Assembly (NCBI GenBank): GCA_024404025.1
Contig: JAKSQP010000001.1
Span: 124,001 to 188,000, forward strand
Length of the DNA: 64,000 bases
Origin: Clostridia bacterium
Lineage (GTDB): Bacteria; Bacillota; Clostridia; Oscillospirales; Acutalibacteraceae
Reading direction: 5' to 3'
A model generated the notes under the pieces. It saw only the letters and a list, made by a program, of their open reading frames with translations, had not been told where the DNA came from and ran no database searches. Below, in pieces: positions 53,901-60,918 of this stretch (positions are counted from its first letter, which is position 1; each line of letters opens with the position of its first letter). A program made the position numbers and the translations under genes.

Positions 53901-55957
53901 CATCTTATGTTGTAAACGGTGAAACTCTTTATTATGTATACGCAAGAAGAGATTATCTTAAGAGCGCAACAAAATCTGCGGATCTCACAGATGATGCCGG
54001 CACATATCACACTTATTCTAATTTCAACCATGCCGAATTAACGGCTCCCAGAAGCGCTTCCGATCCCATCACTCATTATGATGATGAGTTCAGATTCTTT
54101 GAAGCGGAAGACTTCAGCAAAGCTCTTTATAACTACAACAACTATGAAGATGCTATTGAAGACGCTCGGGACTTCATTTCGGATTACGAAGGACTTGCAA
54201 AGAACGATCTTCCCGCAGCATACGCAGCATGGTCAAGATATTCGATTCAGTCAAGGCTTGCAGCCGCAAATCTTTATGATGTTGACGGCGACGGTGTTGC
54301 AGACGCAAACAAGCCTTCAGCTCCCTCGGCAATGTATCCCTTCACAACAACAGGGGGCGGCACATGGTCATTCTATGATGAGGTTAACCAGGGTGTTATC
54401 GGCAGACAGACAACCGTTAACAAGAACGAATTCACAACTGCCAACTATGAAGTTCTTGCAATGGCTGTTGCTTATGCAAACGATCCCGCAAATGTTGTTG
54501 TTCTTCCCGATAACCAGGCAGAAGAAATTGTCAGACTTGCTCTCGGCACTCTTAATTTTGATATTACTGCCAACACAGACGGAAGCTATACCGGTTCTCT
54601 TCAGTGGGGCGGCCTTTCCGGAGATCAGATTTCGCAGATCGGCAATTTCTGCGCAGCAAACGGCTATACGCTTGTTAACAATAACGGCGCATATACGATC
54701 ACAAGAAAGCCCTTTGATTTCATCACCTCAAGCTGGACCTTCGGAATCTCGGGCGAAAATGTAAATCCCGTTGTTGAAACCAAGGATGAAACAGATGTTC
54801 AGAAGCTCAACAATGCAATTACTGAAGGCTATGATTCCTATGTTTCCGAAATCAGACAGTCAAGACTTTCTCTCTATAATCAACTCAACGAAGTCGGAAA
54901 GAGAGTTGAAGCGGCTGAAAACGGCAGAAACTCAACAGTTGATATTACTTCACTTGTTTGGGCAAAGAAATATACAGAATCCGCTTATATCAATTCCACA
55001 TCGGGTCTTCGCAACCAAAAGATAGTCGGCGTTGTTAACGGCGTATTCACCTATTCAAAGATTTATACTTCAGCTTCATATCAGAAGTTCCAGGATGCTT
55101 ATGATTTTGCAAATTCAGTTCTGAATACTGCAACAGGCGCTGCATCCGTAGGCGGACTTACTCAGTCGATCATTTCAAAGGCTTATATGGGTCTTATCAA
55201 GGCTTATCAGGCGCTTGCTCCGTTCAGCGGCGAAGCTAAATGGCAGCAGCTCGATAAGTATATTGCACTTGCTCAGAGCCTCACAGAAGGATATTCTGAA
55301 GATGATGAAAACGGCTACACAGTTGAAAGCTATAACGCTCTTATGAACGAGCTTTCAATTGCAAACGATATCCGTCTTAATTCCGGATATGACTGCGAGA
55401 GCCAGGATATCATTGATAACGAAGCTAATGACCTTATTCAGGCTATTAACTCGCTTGCTTACAAGGTTCAGGCGAACATTATTTCCTCAGAGGATTCGGA
55501 AATTGAGTTTGTTGTTATTACTCCCGGCGCCCGAATTGTAGGCCAGGTATATAACCTTGAAGAAGGCGTTGGTCTTACCAAGGAACTGGTTAAGCTTGTA
55601 GGTATGTATGAAGACTATGAAAGCGGTAAATCACTGAATGTTGTTCCCACAACAAAGGGCTTAGGCACAGGTGCTTCCTATCAGGCTTATGACGGTCAGA
55701 CTCAGAAGTTCTACTATGTTGCCGTTCTCTTCGGCGATATCAATGGCGATACCCGTATCGACGGTACAGATAAGTCATCTGTAAACTACTATCTCATAAC
55801 CGGTCAGAATACAAAAGATGCAATGGGCGATGCAAAATTTGAAGCAGCCGATGTTAACCACGACGGCAATGTTGATGAAAATGATGCAAAGCTTATTGAA
55901 GATCATTATAACTACCGCAGCGTTATCAGCCAGTCAGGACACAGCTCCGAAAGCTGA
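50927..55957 (+). CDS. Giant secreted dockerin-domain protein
   Basis: This protein of 1676 residues starts at the ATG behind a strong ATGGAGGTG site. The N-terminus is a Sec signal peptide (KKAKRLLAIILAVIMIASASC...VYA). The last ~80 residues are a type I dockerin with two calcium-loop repeats, GDINGDTRIDGTDKSSVNYY and ADVNHDGNVDENDAKLIEDH, so the protein should bind a cohesin on a scaffoldin or cell surface. I recognise no catalytic domain in the ~1550 residues between. There is helical, Leu/Ala-rich sequence (to about 1000), a beta-type segment with TANTDGSYTGSLQWGG (near 1215), and a FIVAR-like helical region (about 1280-1530). It may be a structural or adhesive subunit. Terminator follows. 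Confidence 0.85.
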   Translation: MKKAKRLLAIILAVIMIASASCLPVYARKGGAGSSSDYRIYGNNSVGKYFFTAEQGATYVLDLLDNMLAEANLILPLDDDITVDGQKGLLPHAVTPLVNIRSGKNYKDYGEDGILYLTSIDNCILELEQALSLLDSAAAVDILSPLLGDITKLLGTHEYLSTQKRRGTAPLYQNGVDDIEVLFNVINWLYSLKPYLVDFVKGEFSLGAILEDLVLDDDIMKIVRDLPGFLKDTIYSALVDDSVDTIPSGMTVDAALQKVADWALITGTGVTPETGANSILGENMEAFLPAIANQPGQAAIDARAIQADRDGDGVPEAHTMSFYQLFSNAIQALLSGMLKDLLTDVLYDALDVDPSVNDGKGDPALMSDVMFNTIVGAVEGLCVQNGAPPVEYTDDAMTYPVPKINCLLDWFFMPNGGLATLIRFDYYGVHVTDNFMSLLNDIARLAPGLLGGLLEMELPESIVYSSDELNAIKYVNSSYQICDKDDPDVISEAFLSYEKDENGKQYQLYVSEFKVENDVRVPKSYGYVGSGSPVNITDASRADYINPTFIRSDFVIPTSKVWASLLKVLLNDFIEGCYFPEWADSISSAGAYALASMAATILPEENFIERLDRYHYEVELGQTYQFKNPDKAYDAIPYEIVKADPTGKTPDVVIPKAALDIGAAIGAFYLNGVFDFKGQNLTVHGTTLEQFAVEFLMWGFYTYLPMLAGQRDANTGLYSGGPFSNEVNAVINACYSDPKNNILKANPNFDSIYGCVDAILFGVIPADWLPARFASFYGFLNGWLLNAITDIDIQQILSLLSVNDEGELNNSVAKVVINLVARVLGLVFAGTPILQTDGTSSLFSTNPTCIDSFDELLSKNSLAALVNNLLEALQNKGRTLCVTVFPLLLSAKFVPPYDEALFGTDLTSYKIADLQAYIDDLDKDVNGVKQSGAIRFEKKKTAESAAETLGTTVTEIPFNSGLFEYEVVFPDHYATEKEANLAARYFDGGYATSYVVNGETLYYVYARRDYLKSATKSADLTDDAGTYHTYSNFNHAELTAPRSASDPITHYDDEFRFFEAEDFSKALYNYNNYEDAIEDARDFISDYEGLAKNDLPAAYAAWSRYSIQSRLAAANLYDVDGDGVADANKPSAPSAMYPFTTTGGGTWSFYDEVNQGVIGRQTTVNKNEFTTANYEVLAMAVAYANDPANVVVLPDNQAEEIVRLALGTLNFDITANTDGSYTGSLQWGGLSGDQISQIGNFCAANGYTLVNNNGAYTITRKPFDFITSSWTFGISGENVNPVVETKDETDVQKLNNAITEGYDSYVSEIRQSRLSLYNQLNEVGKRVEAAENGRNSTVDITSLVWAKKYTESAYINSTSGLRNQKIVGVVNGVFTYSKIYTSASYQKFQDAYDFANSVLNTATGAASVGGLTQSIISKAYMGLIKAYQALAPFSGEAKWQQLDKYIALAQSLTEGYSEDDENGYTVESYNALMNELSIANDIRLNSGYDCESQDIIDNEANDLIQAINSLAYKVQANIISSEDSEIEFVVITPGARIVGQVYNLEEGVGLTKELVKLVGMYEDYESGKSLNVVPTTKGLGTGASYQAYDGQTQKFYYVAVLFGDINGDTRIDGTDKSSVNYYLITGQNTKDAMGDAKFEAADVNHDGNVDENDAKLIEDHYNYRSVISQSGHSSES

Positions 55958-55993
55958 TTGATAACAGGCAGAGCAAAAACCTAATCATTAAAT

Positions 55994-56026
55994 GCGCCCA
56001 TCGTCAATGACGATGGGCGTTATTTT
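55994..56026 (+). terminator. Terminator after the dockerin gene
   Basis: An 11-bp stem, CGCCCATCGTC (55995-56005) with GACGATGGGCG (56009-56019), is followed by TTATTTTAT. Confidence 0.85.
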
Positions 56027-56045
56027 ATGTTTGAAGTTTTTTTAT

Positions 56046-56352
56046 CCCGCAGGGCAAGCATTTATGTTTACCGTGAAAAATTGTAGGATAAGCATTTATG
56101 CTTACTGTGAAAAAATCGTAGGGTAAGCATTTATGCTTACCGTCTTCCGGCAAAACAATTGTGAAATTTGACACGGCACGGATAAATCCGTGCCCTACGG
56201 TTTCCGGCAAAACAATTGTGAATTTGGCACGGCGCGGATAAATCCGTGCCCTACGGTTTCCGGCAAAACAATTGTGAAATTTGACACGGCACGGATGAAT
56301 CCATGCCCTACGGTTTCCGGCAAAAACGGTTGTAAAATTCGACACGGAATGT
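56046..56352. repeat. Array of REP-like palindromes
   Basis: Three GGTAAGCATTTATGCTTACC-type palindromes (56046-56145) are followed by three and a half GGCACGGATAAATCCGTGCC-type palindromes starting at 56175, 56231 and 56288, a period of about 57 bp. They are separated by a TTTCCGGCAAAACAATTGTG spacer. The last copy is degenerate. This is the largest cluster of the family in the window. Confidence 0.9.
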
Positions 56353-56424
56353 GCCCTGTGGCACAAAAATAAATTACCTGTTTCTGACATAAAAATGAAG
56401 GAAAAATGATGAATCCTGCAAAAG

Positions 56425-56570
56425 TTATTCACGCTGAAATATGAATATTCACGCAAAATATTCATAAAAATGCGATTAAAAACGCTTGTAAAGTGAAAAA
56501 CTTTACTTGTATTATTCCGAATCAGCATAATAATTGAGAGTTATTCACTTTTTCCACGGAGTTATCCACA
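56425..56570. promoter_or_regulatory. Cluster of DnaA-box-like 9-mers
   Basis: A perfect DnaA box TTATCCACA (56562-56570) lies near TTATTCACT (56541-56549), TTATTCACG (56425-56433) and ATATTCACG (56446 region) in AT-rich DNA. This may be a DnaA-titration or regulatory site. An origin is not supported, since dnaA, dnaN and rpmH are absent. Confidence 0.35.
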
Positions 56571-56609
56571 CACGCAAGGTGAGTTACTTTACAAGAGAAA
56601 AAAGTAAAG
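56488..56609. promoter_or_regulatory. GTAAAG/CTTTAC palindromes, copies 3 and 4
   Basis: GTAAAG-N7-CTTTAC lies at 56488-56506 and the reversed arrangement CTTTAC-N11-GTAAAG at 56587-56609. They share half-sites with the two copies near 48.3-48.4 kb. Confidence 0.4.
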
Positions 56610-56641
56610 TTTTTTAGCCTTACGCATATATTCATGCATAT

Positions 56642-56676
56642 AAAAAGGCCGAAAATGAATAATCATTTTCAGCCTT
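56642..56676 (-). terminator. Terminator of nagA
   Basis: On the minus strand AAGGCTGAAAATGA and TTCATTTTCGGCCTT pair around TTA (with one G-U) and run into TTTTTA. It lies 23 bp after the nagA stop. Confidence 0.85.
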
Positions 56677-56698
56677 GCAGGATTGCCTTCATATTATA

Positions 56699-57811
56699 TT
56701 ATATAATAGATTTTCCTTTTATAAAAACATTAAATATATGCCGTAAATCTTCTGACATAATGAGCATATCTGCGTTCTTTCCAACGGCTAAACTGCCGGT
56801 TATTTTGTCGGCCCCGATTGCTCTTGCCGGATTGATCGTTACAGAGCGGAGAGCTTGTTCAAGCGGTATTCCGAAGTCAATCAGATTTCGGAATTCCTCA
56901 AAAAGATTTGTTGCGCTTCCGGCGAGCGTTCCGTCTTCAAGCCTTACTGCACCTTTTTTGAAAACTTTCTGTCCTCCGAGAGTGTATTCACCGTCCGCAA
57001 GCCCCGAAGCCATTGTTGAGTCGCTTATAACAACGGTTCTGTTTTTGCCGAGGATTGCGAATGCGGAGCGAAGAGTTGCAGGATGGATATGGATTCCGTC
57101 ACAGATAAGCTCTGCGTTTATATTATCCGAATCAAACACGGCGCCTACCAATCCCGGCTCTCTTGAGCAGAGACCGCTCATTGCGTTAAAAAGGTGAGTT
57201 GCGTGAGAAATGCCCCATCCGAATGATTCTTTTGCCTTTGCGTAATCGCAGCAGGTATGAGCGGCGGAAACAACGCATATATTTTTTATTTCTTTTATAA
57301 ATTCTTCGCTGCCCTTTTCTTCCGGAGCAATGTCAACCAGCTTGACCGGGCAGACGGAATTCAGTTCCTTGAAAAGCTCAATGTCGGGAGCTTTGATGTG
57401 TTCCTGCGCCTGAGCGCCTTTTTTTGCGGGGGAAATGAACGGGCCCTCCATATTGATTCCGTGAATGTAAGCGCCCTCTTCTCTTCCCATTGCAGCAGCA
57501 GCAAACGAAAAGCTTTTTCGCAGGCCCTCCGTTGAAATCGTCATTGTAGTCGGACAAAATGAGGTCACTCCGCATTTCGGGAGAAAGCGGCTCATTTCAA
57601 GAACGGAATCGGGTTTGCCATCGGTTGCATCAGCCATATTGCAGCCGTGAATATGAATGTCAATAAATCCCGGGATGATTGCCTTGCCCGTGCAGTCTGT
57701 TCCGGGATTTTCCGTTTTGTCAAGGCTTGTTATAATCCCGTTTTCAATTGTAATGTCGGTAACGCTGGGGAAAAAGTCCTCGCCGTAAACAGTTGCATTT
57801 TTTAAAATCAT
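56699..57811 (-). CDS. nagA: N-acetylglucosamine-6-phosphate deacetylase
   Basis: NagA removes acetate from GlcNAc-6-phosphate to give glucosamine-6-phosphate in amino-sugar and wall recycling. The 370-residue amidohydrolase has IPGFIDIHIHGCNMADATDG (metal HxH), EGPFISPAKKGAQ, VSAAHTCCDYA, HATHLFNAMSG and VVISDSTMASGL (catalytic Asp). It may feed on sugars released by the GH25 lysozyme or from mucin. The ATG has a GGAGATG site that overlaps the T-run of the acpP terminator. nagB is not in the window. Confidence 0.94.
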   Translation of the reverse strand: MILKNATVYGEDFFPSVTDITIENGIITSLDKTENPGTDCTGKAIIPGFIDIHIHGCNMADATDGKPDSVLEMSRFLPKCGVTSFCPTTMTISTEGLRKSFSFAAAAMGREEGAYIHGINMEGPFISPAKKGAQAQEHIKAPDIELFKELNSVCPVKLVDIAPEEKGSEEFIKEIKNICVVSAAHTCCDYAKAKESFGWGISHATHLFNAMSGLCSREPGLVGAVFDSDNINAELICDGIHIHPATLRSAFAILGKNRTVVISDSTMASGLADGEYTLGGQKVFKKGAVRLEDGTLAGSATNLFEEFRNLIDFGIPLEQALRSVTINPARAIGADKITGSLAVGKNADMLIMSEDLRHIFNVFIKGKSII

Positions 57812-57823
57812 AATAACATCTCC

Positions 57824-57857
57824 GAAAAAAGAAAAGCAGCGCCCTTAAAGACGCTGC
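57824..57857 (-). terminator. Terminator between acpP and nagA
   Basis: On the minus strand GCAGCG-N10-CGCTGC (57836-57857) is followed by TTTTCTTTTTT. Its T-run reaches to within 13 bp of the nagA start, so nagA may depend on read-through from acpP or on its own promoter. Confidence 0.75.
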
Positions 57858-57868
57858 GGTTGAATCGT

Positions 57869-58096
57869 TTAGATTCTGTCTTCAATGAAAGCTACAAGAT
57901 CGCCGACGGTTTTGATCTTCTCAAGAGCTTCGTCGGGAAGTTCAATGTCGAATTCATCTTCAACTGACATTGCAAGGTCAACAAGATCGAGGCTGTCTGC
58001 GCCGAGATCACCGCTGATTGATGCGTTTTCCGTGATAATGTTTGCATCAACCTCAAGCTGCTCGCTTATAATCTTTTTAAGCTGTTCAAATACCAT
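57869..58096 (-). CDS. acpP: Acyl carrier protein
   Basis: The 75-residue ACP of type II fatty-acid synthesis has the phosphopantetheine attachment Ser in LGADSLDLVDLAMSVEDEF and the acidic helical composition usual for ACP. It stands alone rather than in a fab cluster. A GGAGAC site lies about 10 nt before the ATG. Confidence 0.95.
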   Translation of the reverse strand: MVFEQLKKIISEQLEVDANIITENASISGDLGADSLDLVDLAMSVEDEFDIELPDEALEKIKTVGDLVAFIEDRI

Positions 58097-58261
58097 TTTC
58101 TAAGTCTCCTTAAATATTTTGTGTTTCCCCCCGGAAACATAATACGAATATATAATATTAATAAAATGCGCTTTTGTCAATAGTATTTTTAAAAAATGAA
58201 TATCTTTATTTAATACGGGAATGATATATTCAACTCTCATGCAAAAGGAAATCAAGCTGTT

Positions 58262-58330
58262 TTTGCTTTACGGCAACTGTCTGCTTCGCTTCCCTCATTC
58301 GCAATGCACAAAGCATTACAGCCAAAATGG
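58262..58330. repeat. Diverged fragment of the MITE-like repeat
   Basis: The segment CTGCTTCGCTTCCCTCATTC followed by GCAATGCACAAAGCATTAC closely resembles the reverse complement of the interior of MITE-like element 1 (16470-16530). It lies just upstream of the spoVAE-like gene, within what would be its promoter region. Confidence 0.55.
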
Positions 58331-58355
58331 TGTTAACCGAAAGGCGGAAAATGAT

Positions 58356-58724
58356 TTGGATATATTCATAAGTCTTCTGAAAGCGTTCGCTCTGGGCGGT
58401 GCGATTTGCCTTATAGGGCAGATACTGATCGATATGACGAAGCTTACTCCCGGAAGAATTCTTGTTATGTTTGTTGTTGCCGGAGTTGTGCTCACGGCGA
58501 TCGGACTTTATGAGCCTCTTGAAAAATGGGCTGAAGCGGGGGCAACCGTTCCGCTCACGGGATTCGGCTATGCAATGGCAAAGGGAATCGAGAAAGCGAT
58601 AGAGGAACAGGGCGCAATGGGAATTCTTACGGGTGCATTGACCGCATCGTCCGGCGGTGTGACTGCGGCGGTGCTGTGCGGATTGATTGCATCATTCGTA
58701 ACGAAACCCAAAGAAAAAGAATAG
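58356..58724 (+). CDS. Stage V sporulation protein AE-like (SpoVAE) membrane protein
   Basis: The 122-residue membrane protein resembles SpoVAE: LKAFALGGAICLIGQILIDMTKLTPGRIL at the N-terminus, then LTGFGYAMAKGIEKAIEEQGAMGIL and TASSGGVTAAVLCGLIASF. SpoVA proteins move dipicolinic acid into and out of spores. I start at a TTG (58356) after AAAGGCGG, giving the usual family length; a longer in-frame start at 58221 would add 45 unlike residues. The usual spoVAC and spoVAD neighbours are absent. It ends with TAG, the only amber terminator among the intact genes here. Confidence 0.8.
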   Translation: MDIFISLLKAFALGGAICLIGQILIDMTKLTPGRILVMFVVAGVVLTAIGLYEPLEKWAEAGATVPLTGFGYAMAKGIEKAIEEQGAMGILTGALTASSGGVTAAVLCGLIASFVTKPKEKE

Positions 58725-58739
58725 ATGCAAAAGAAAAAT

Positions 58740-58760
58740 CCCCATCCGGAACGGATGGGG
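58740..58760. terminator. Hairpin between the spoVAE-like gene and the mini membrane gene
   Basis: A perfect 9-bp stem, CCCCATCCG with CGGATGGGG, and loop GAA lies between the convergent genes. On the minus strand it runs into TTTTTC, so it is likely to serve both. Confidence 0.7.
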
Positions 58761-58776
58761 AGAGCTTTCATAAAAT

Positions 58777-58944
58777 TTATGCCTTTGCTTCGCAGCAGGA
58801 GCATGAAACGAAGTTAGCTTCTTCGTCAGCGGCAGCTTTTTTCTTATCAAGGAATTTCTTAACTGCAAAATAAATGCCTGCAACTGCAGCGGCAACTGCG
58901 AGAACGATAGCAACTATTTTGATAACTTTCTTAATGCACTTCAT
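58777..58944 (-). CDS. 55-residue membrane protein with Cys-rich tail
   Basis: This small gene is preceded by a strong CGGAGG site 8 nt before the ATG. The protein starts MKCIKKVIK and has one predicted membrane helix (IVAIVLAVAAAVAGIYFAV, about residues 10-28). It continues with a basic segment (KKFLDKKKA) and an acidic stretch, and ends NFVSCSCCEAKA with three Cys in four residues. I do not recognise a family. The Cys tail could bind metal or form disulfides; that is inference. Confidence 0.7.
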   Translation of the reverse strand: MKCIKKVIKIVAIVLAVAAAVAGIYFAVKKFLDKKKAAADEEANFVSCSCCEAKA

Positions 58945-59013
58945 AAATAAACCTCCGTTTAATTATTATAGCTCAATTATAAACTAAAGAAATTAAATTG
59001 TCAATAACTTAAC

Positions 59014-59043
59014 AGCCGTGGAAGCAGAAAATTTGCCCACGGC
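59014..59043 (-). terminator. Hairpin downstream of rpsT
   Basis: GCCGTGG (59014-59020) pairs with CCACGGC (59037-59043) about 22 bp after the rpsT stop. The T-tract is poor, so its activity is uncertain. Confidence 0.45.
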
Positions 59044-59064
59044 CGTTTGTTTCGCTTAATTCAA

Positions 59065-59316
59065 TTATTTAATGAGAAGAGCGAGAGCTGATTTCTTGCG
59101 GGCTGCGTTGTTCTTGTGGATAAGACCCTTTGCAGCAGCCTGATCAACTTTTTTGATAGCTTCCTTAACAAGAGCTTCCTTTTCGGGAGCATTTGCTTCA
59201 ACAGCAGCATGAGCCTTTTTGATAGCAGTTTTAAGAGCTGAATTTCTTGACTTGTTTCTTGCTGCTCTGGTCTTGTTGACGATAACTCTCTTCTTTGCGG
59301 ACTTGATGTTAGGCAT
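59065..59316 (-). CDS. rpsT: 30S ribosomal protein S20
   Basis: An 83-residue, strongly basic helical protein starting MPNIKSAKKRVIVNKTRAARNK, the usual S20 N-terminus. I use the ATG at 59316, which follows AAGGAGGTG by 7 nt, rather than an upstream in-frame ATG at 59337. It is divergent from gpr, as is common in spore-forming Firmicutes. Confidence 0.96.
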   Translation of the reverse strand: MPNIKSAKKRVIVNKTRAARNKSRNSALKTAIKKAHAAVEANAPEKEALVKEAIKKVDQAAAKGLIHKNNAARKKSALALLIK

Positions 59317-59459
59317 TAACGACACCTCCTTCTTCAATACAGGTCAATATGATAGCACACTTTTTTCTCAATTGCAATAGATTTTTTGAAAATTGTGTTA
59401 AAGTTTTGCAATTAATAATACTAAATTTTTTCAGAAAAATCAAGAGGTATTAAAAAAAT

Positions 59460-60320
59460 ATGGAGATAAGAACCGATCTTGCGCTTGAAAAATGTGAAAA
59501 TACGGATATAAATTCCGTCAGCGGAGTAACAAGCGAGAGTTTTTCCGCAGGAAATGTCAAGATAACAAGAATAGAAGTGACCGATAAAAACGGAGCAAAA
59601 CTCATCGGAAAACCGATAGGAAAATATATAACCGCCGAAACGCAGCCTTTTGCAAAGCATGCGCAGTTTATCGGCGAAGAACTTGAAATGATCGCAAAGG
59701 AGATTTCGTCGCTTATCCCCGAAGAGGGCTCCGTTTTGGTTGCCGGCCTCGGAAATTCATCTATTACGCCTGATGCTCTCGGGCCTAAATGTGCCGATAT
59801 GATTTTTGCAACGAGGCACATTAAGGGAGAAATCCTCAAAGAAACGGGATTGAATAATTTAAGATGCGTCTGTGCATTTTCGACCGGCGTTCTGGGAAAT
59901 ACCGGTGCGGAAGCGGGTGAAATAATCAAAGCGCTTGTGAATCAGCTTGATCCGTCTGCCGTGATAACGATAGATGCCCTTGCGGCAAGAAGCATTGAAA
60001 GGCTCGGCAACACGGTTCAGATGTGCAGCACGGGGATAACTCCCGGCTCGGGAGTCGGGAATTCACGCTCGGAAATAAATGAAAAAACGATCGGAGTGCC
60101 CGTTATCGCAATAGGGGTGCCGACGGTTGTTGACGCCGCAACTCTCGTTTCGGATTTCGCCGGGAATCCCTCTGCGGAATATCCGCATCCCGGAATGATG
60201 GTTACTCCGAGGGAGGTCGATCTGATGATTGAACACGCCGCAAAGCTGACTTCGCTTGCGATAAACCGTGCGCTTCAGCCCGAAATCAGCGCCGAAGACC
60301 TGATTATGCTCACTTCGTGA
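59460..60320 (+). CDS. gpr: Germination protease (spore protease) GPR
   Basis: GPR degrades small acid-soluble spore proteins during germination. The 286-residue protein opens with MEIRTDLALE, the usual propeptide/processing context of GPR, and has VLVAGLGNSSITPDALGPKCAD, CAFSTGVLGNTGAEAGEI and VIAIGVPTVVDAATLV with the conserved Asp residues of this A25 aspartic-type protease. It is a strong marker that the organism forms endospores. It ends with TGA ahead of the mra promoter. Confidence 0.95.
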   Translation: MEIRTDLALEKCENTDINSVSGVTSESFSAGNVKITRIEVTDKNGAKLIGKPIGKYITAETQPFAKHAQFIGEELEMIAKEISSLIPEEGSVLVAGLGNSSITPDALGPKCADMIFATRHIKGEILKETGLNNLRCVCAFSTGVLGNTGAEAGEIIKALVNQLDPSAVITIDALAARSIERLGNTVQMCSTGITPGSGVGNSRSEINEKTIGVPVIAIGVPTVVDAATLVSDFAGNPSAEYPHPGMMVTPREVDLMIEHAAKLTSLAINRALQPEISAEDLIMLTS

Positions 60321-60372
60321 TGAAAAATCGGACAAAAAGTCAGAAAAAATTTTATTTTTTTGGAAAAACTAC

Positions 60373-60401
60373 TTGATTTATTTTGCAACTGCATTTATAA
60401 T
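60373..60401 (+). promoter_or_regulatory. Promoter of the mra (division/wall) cluster
   Basis: TTGATT (60373-60378) and a perfect TATAAT (60396-60401) are 17 bp apart, just upstream of the MraZ repeats. Confidence 0.7.
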
Positions 60402-60414
60402 AACTGTGAACCTT

Positions 60415-60448
60415 TGGGAAGCAAAGGGAAGTAAAGGACAAAAATGGT
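60415..60448 (+). promoter_or_regulatory. MraZ operator repeats
   Basis: TGGGAAGCAA, AGGGAAGTAA, AGGACAAAAA and TGG follow at a strict 10-bp period (GG at 60416, 60426, 60436, 60446). MraZ binds TGGGN direct repeats with this period and represses its own operon. Confidence 0.7.
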
Positions 60449-60477
60449 AAGACGTGCGATGAAAGGAGGAGGAAATG

Positions 60478-60918
60478 ATGGCGACATATTTTGCCGGAAA
60501 AGAACGCAGAAAGTTTGACCAGGTAAACAGAATGTCAATTCCTCCTGCTTTCAGAGACGGGCTCGGTCAAACGGTTTACATACTCAAATCCGTTCAGGAA
60601 GATCCCTGCCTTCTGATTTATTCCGAAGAGGAATGGGGCAGATTTATGGATATGGTCACGGATTCGTTTGATTCAGAGGAGCTTATTGATGCGGAACGCA
60701 CCATTGCGGATTCTTCGGAGATGGCTTCGGTTGACAAATCAGGAAGAATCACTCTTAAGGATGATTATAAAGAATATGCGCAGCTTAATGAGGATGTGCT
60801 TGTTATAGGCGCAAACAACAGAATTGAGCTGTGGCTTGAAGAAAATTGGAATGAACGCTGCGGCAAGAAGGCAGACTTCAAGAAGATCAGCCTCACTCCC
60901 AGGAGGAACAGGGGATGA
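60478..60918 (+). CDS. mraZ: Transcriptional regulator / division protein MraZ
   Basis: The 146-residue protein has the two SpoVT/AbrB-like DNA-binding repeats: an N-terminal KFDQVNRMSIPPAFRD and a second DKSGRITLKDDYKEYA. Two consecutive ATGs exist; I choose the second (60478), 6 nt after AAGGAGG, over the one at 60475. MraZ represses its own operon through the repeats upstream. Its stop overlaps the rsmH start (ATGA). Confidence 0.95.
   Translation: MATYFAGKERRKFDQVNRMSIPPAFRDGLGQTVYILKSVQEDPCLLIYSEEEWGRFMDMVTDSFDSEELIDAERTIADSSEMASVDKSGRITLKDDYKEYAQLNEDVLVIGANNRIELWLEENWNERCGKKADFKKISLTPRRNRG

Noticed and set aside
56046..56352. CRISPR array
   Set aside because: The spacers between palindromes are the same sequence repeated, not unique.
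56425..56570. Replication origin
   Set aside because: Only one exact DnaA box and none of the genes usual at oriC (dnaA, dnaN, rpmH); kept only as a weak site cluster.
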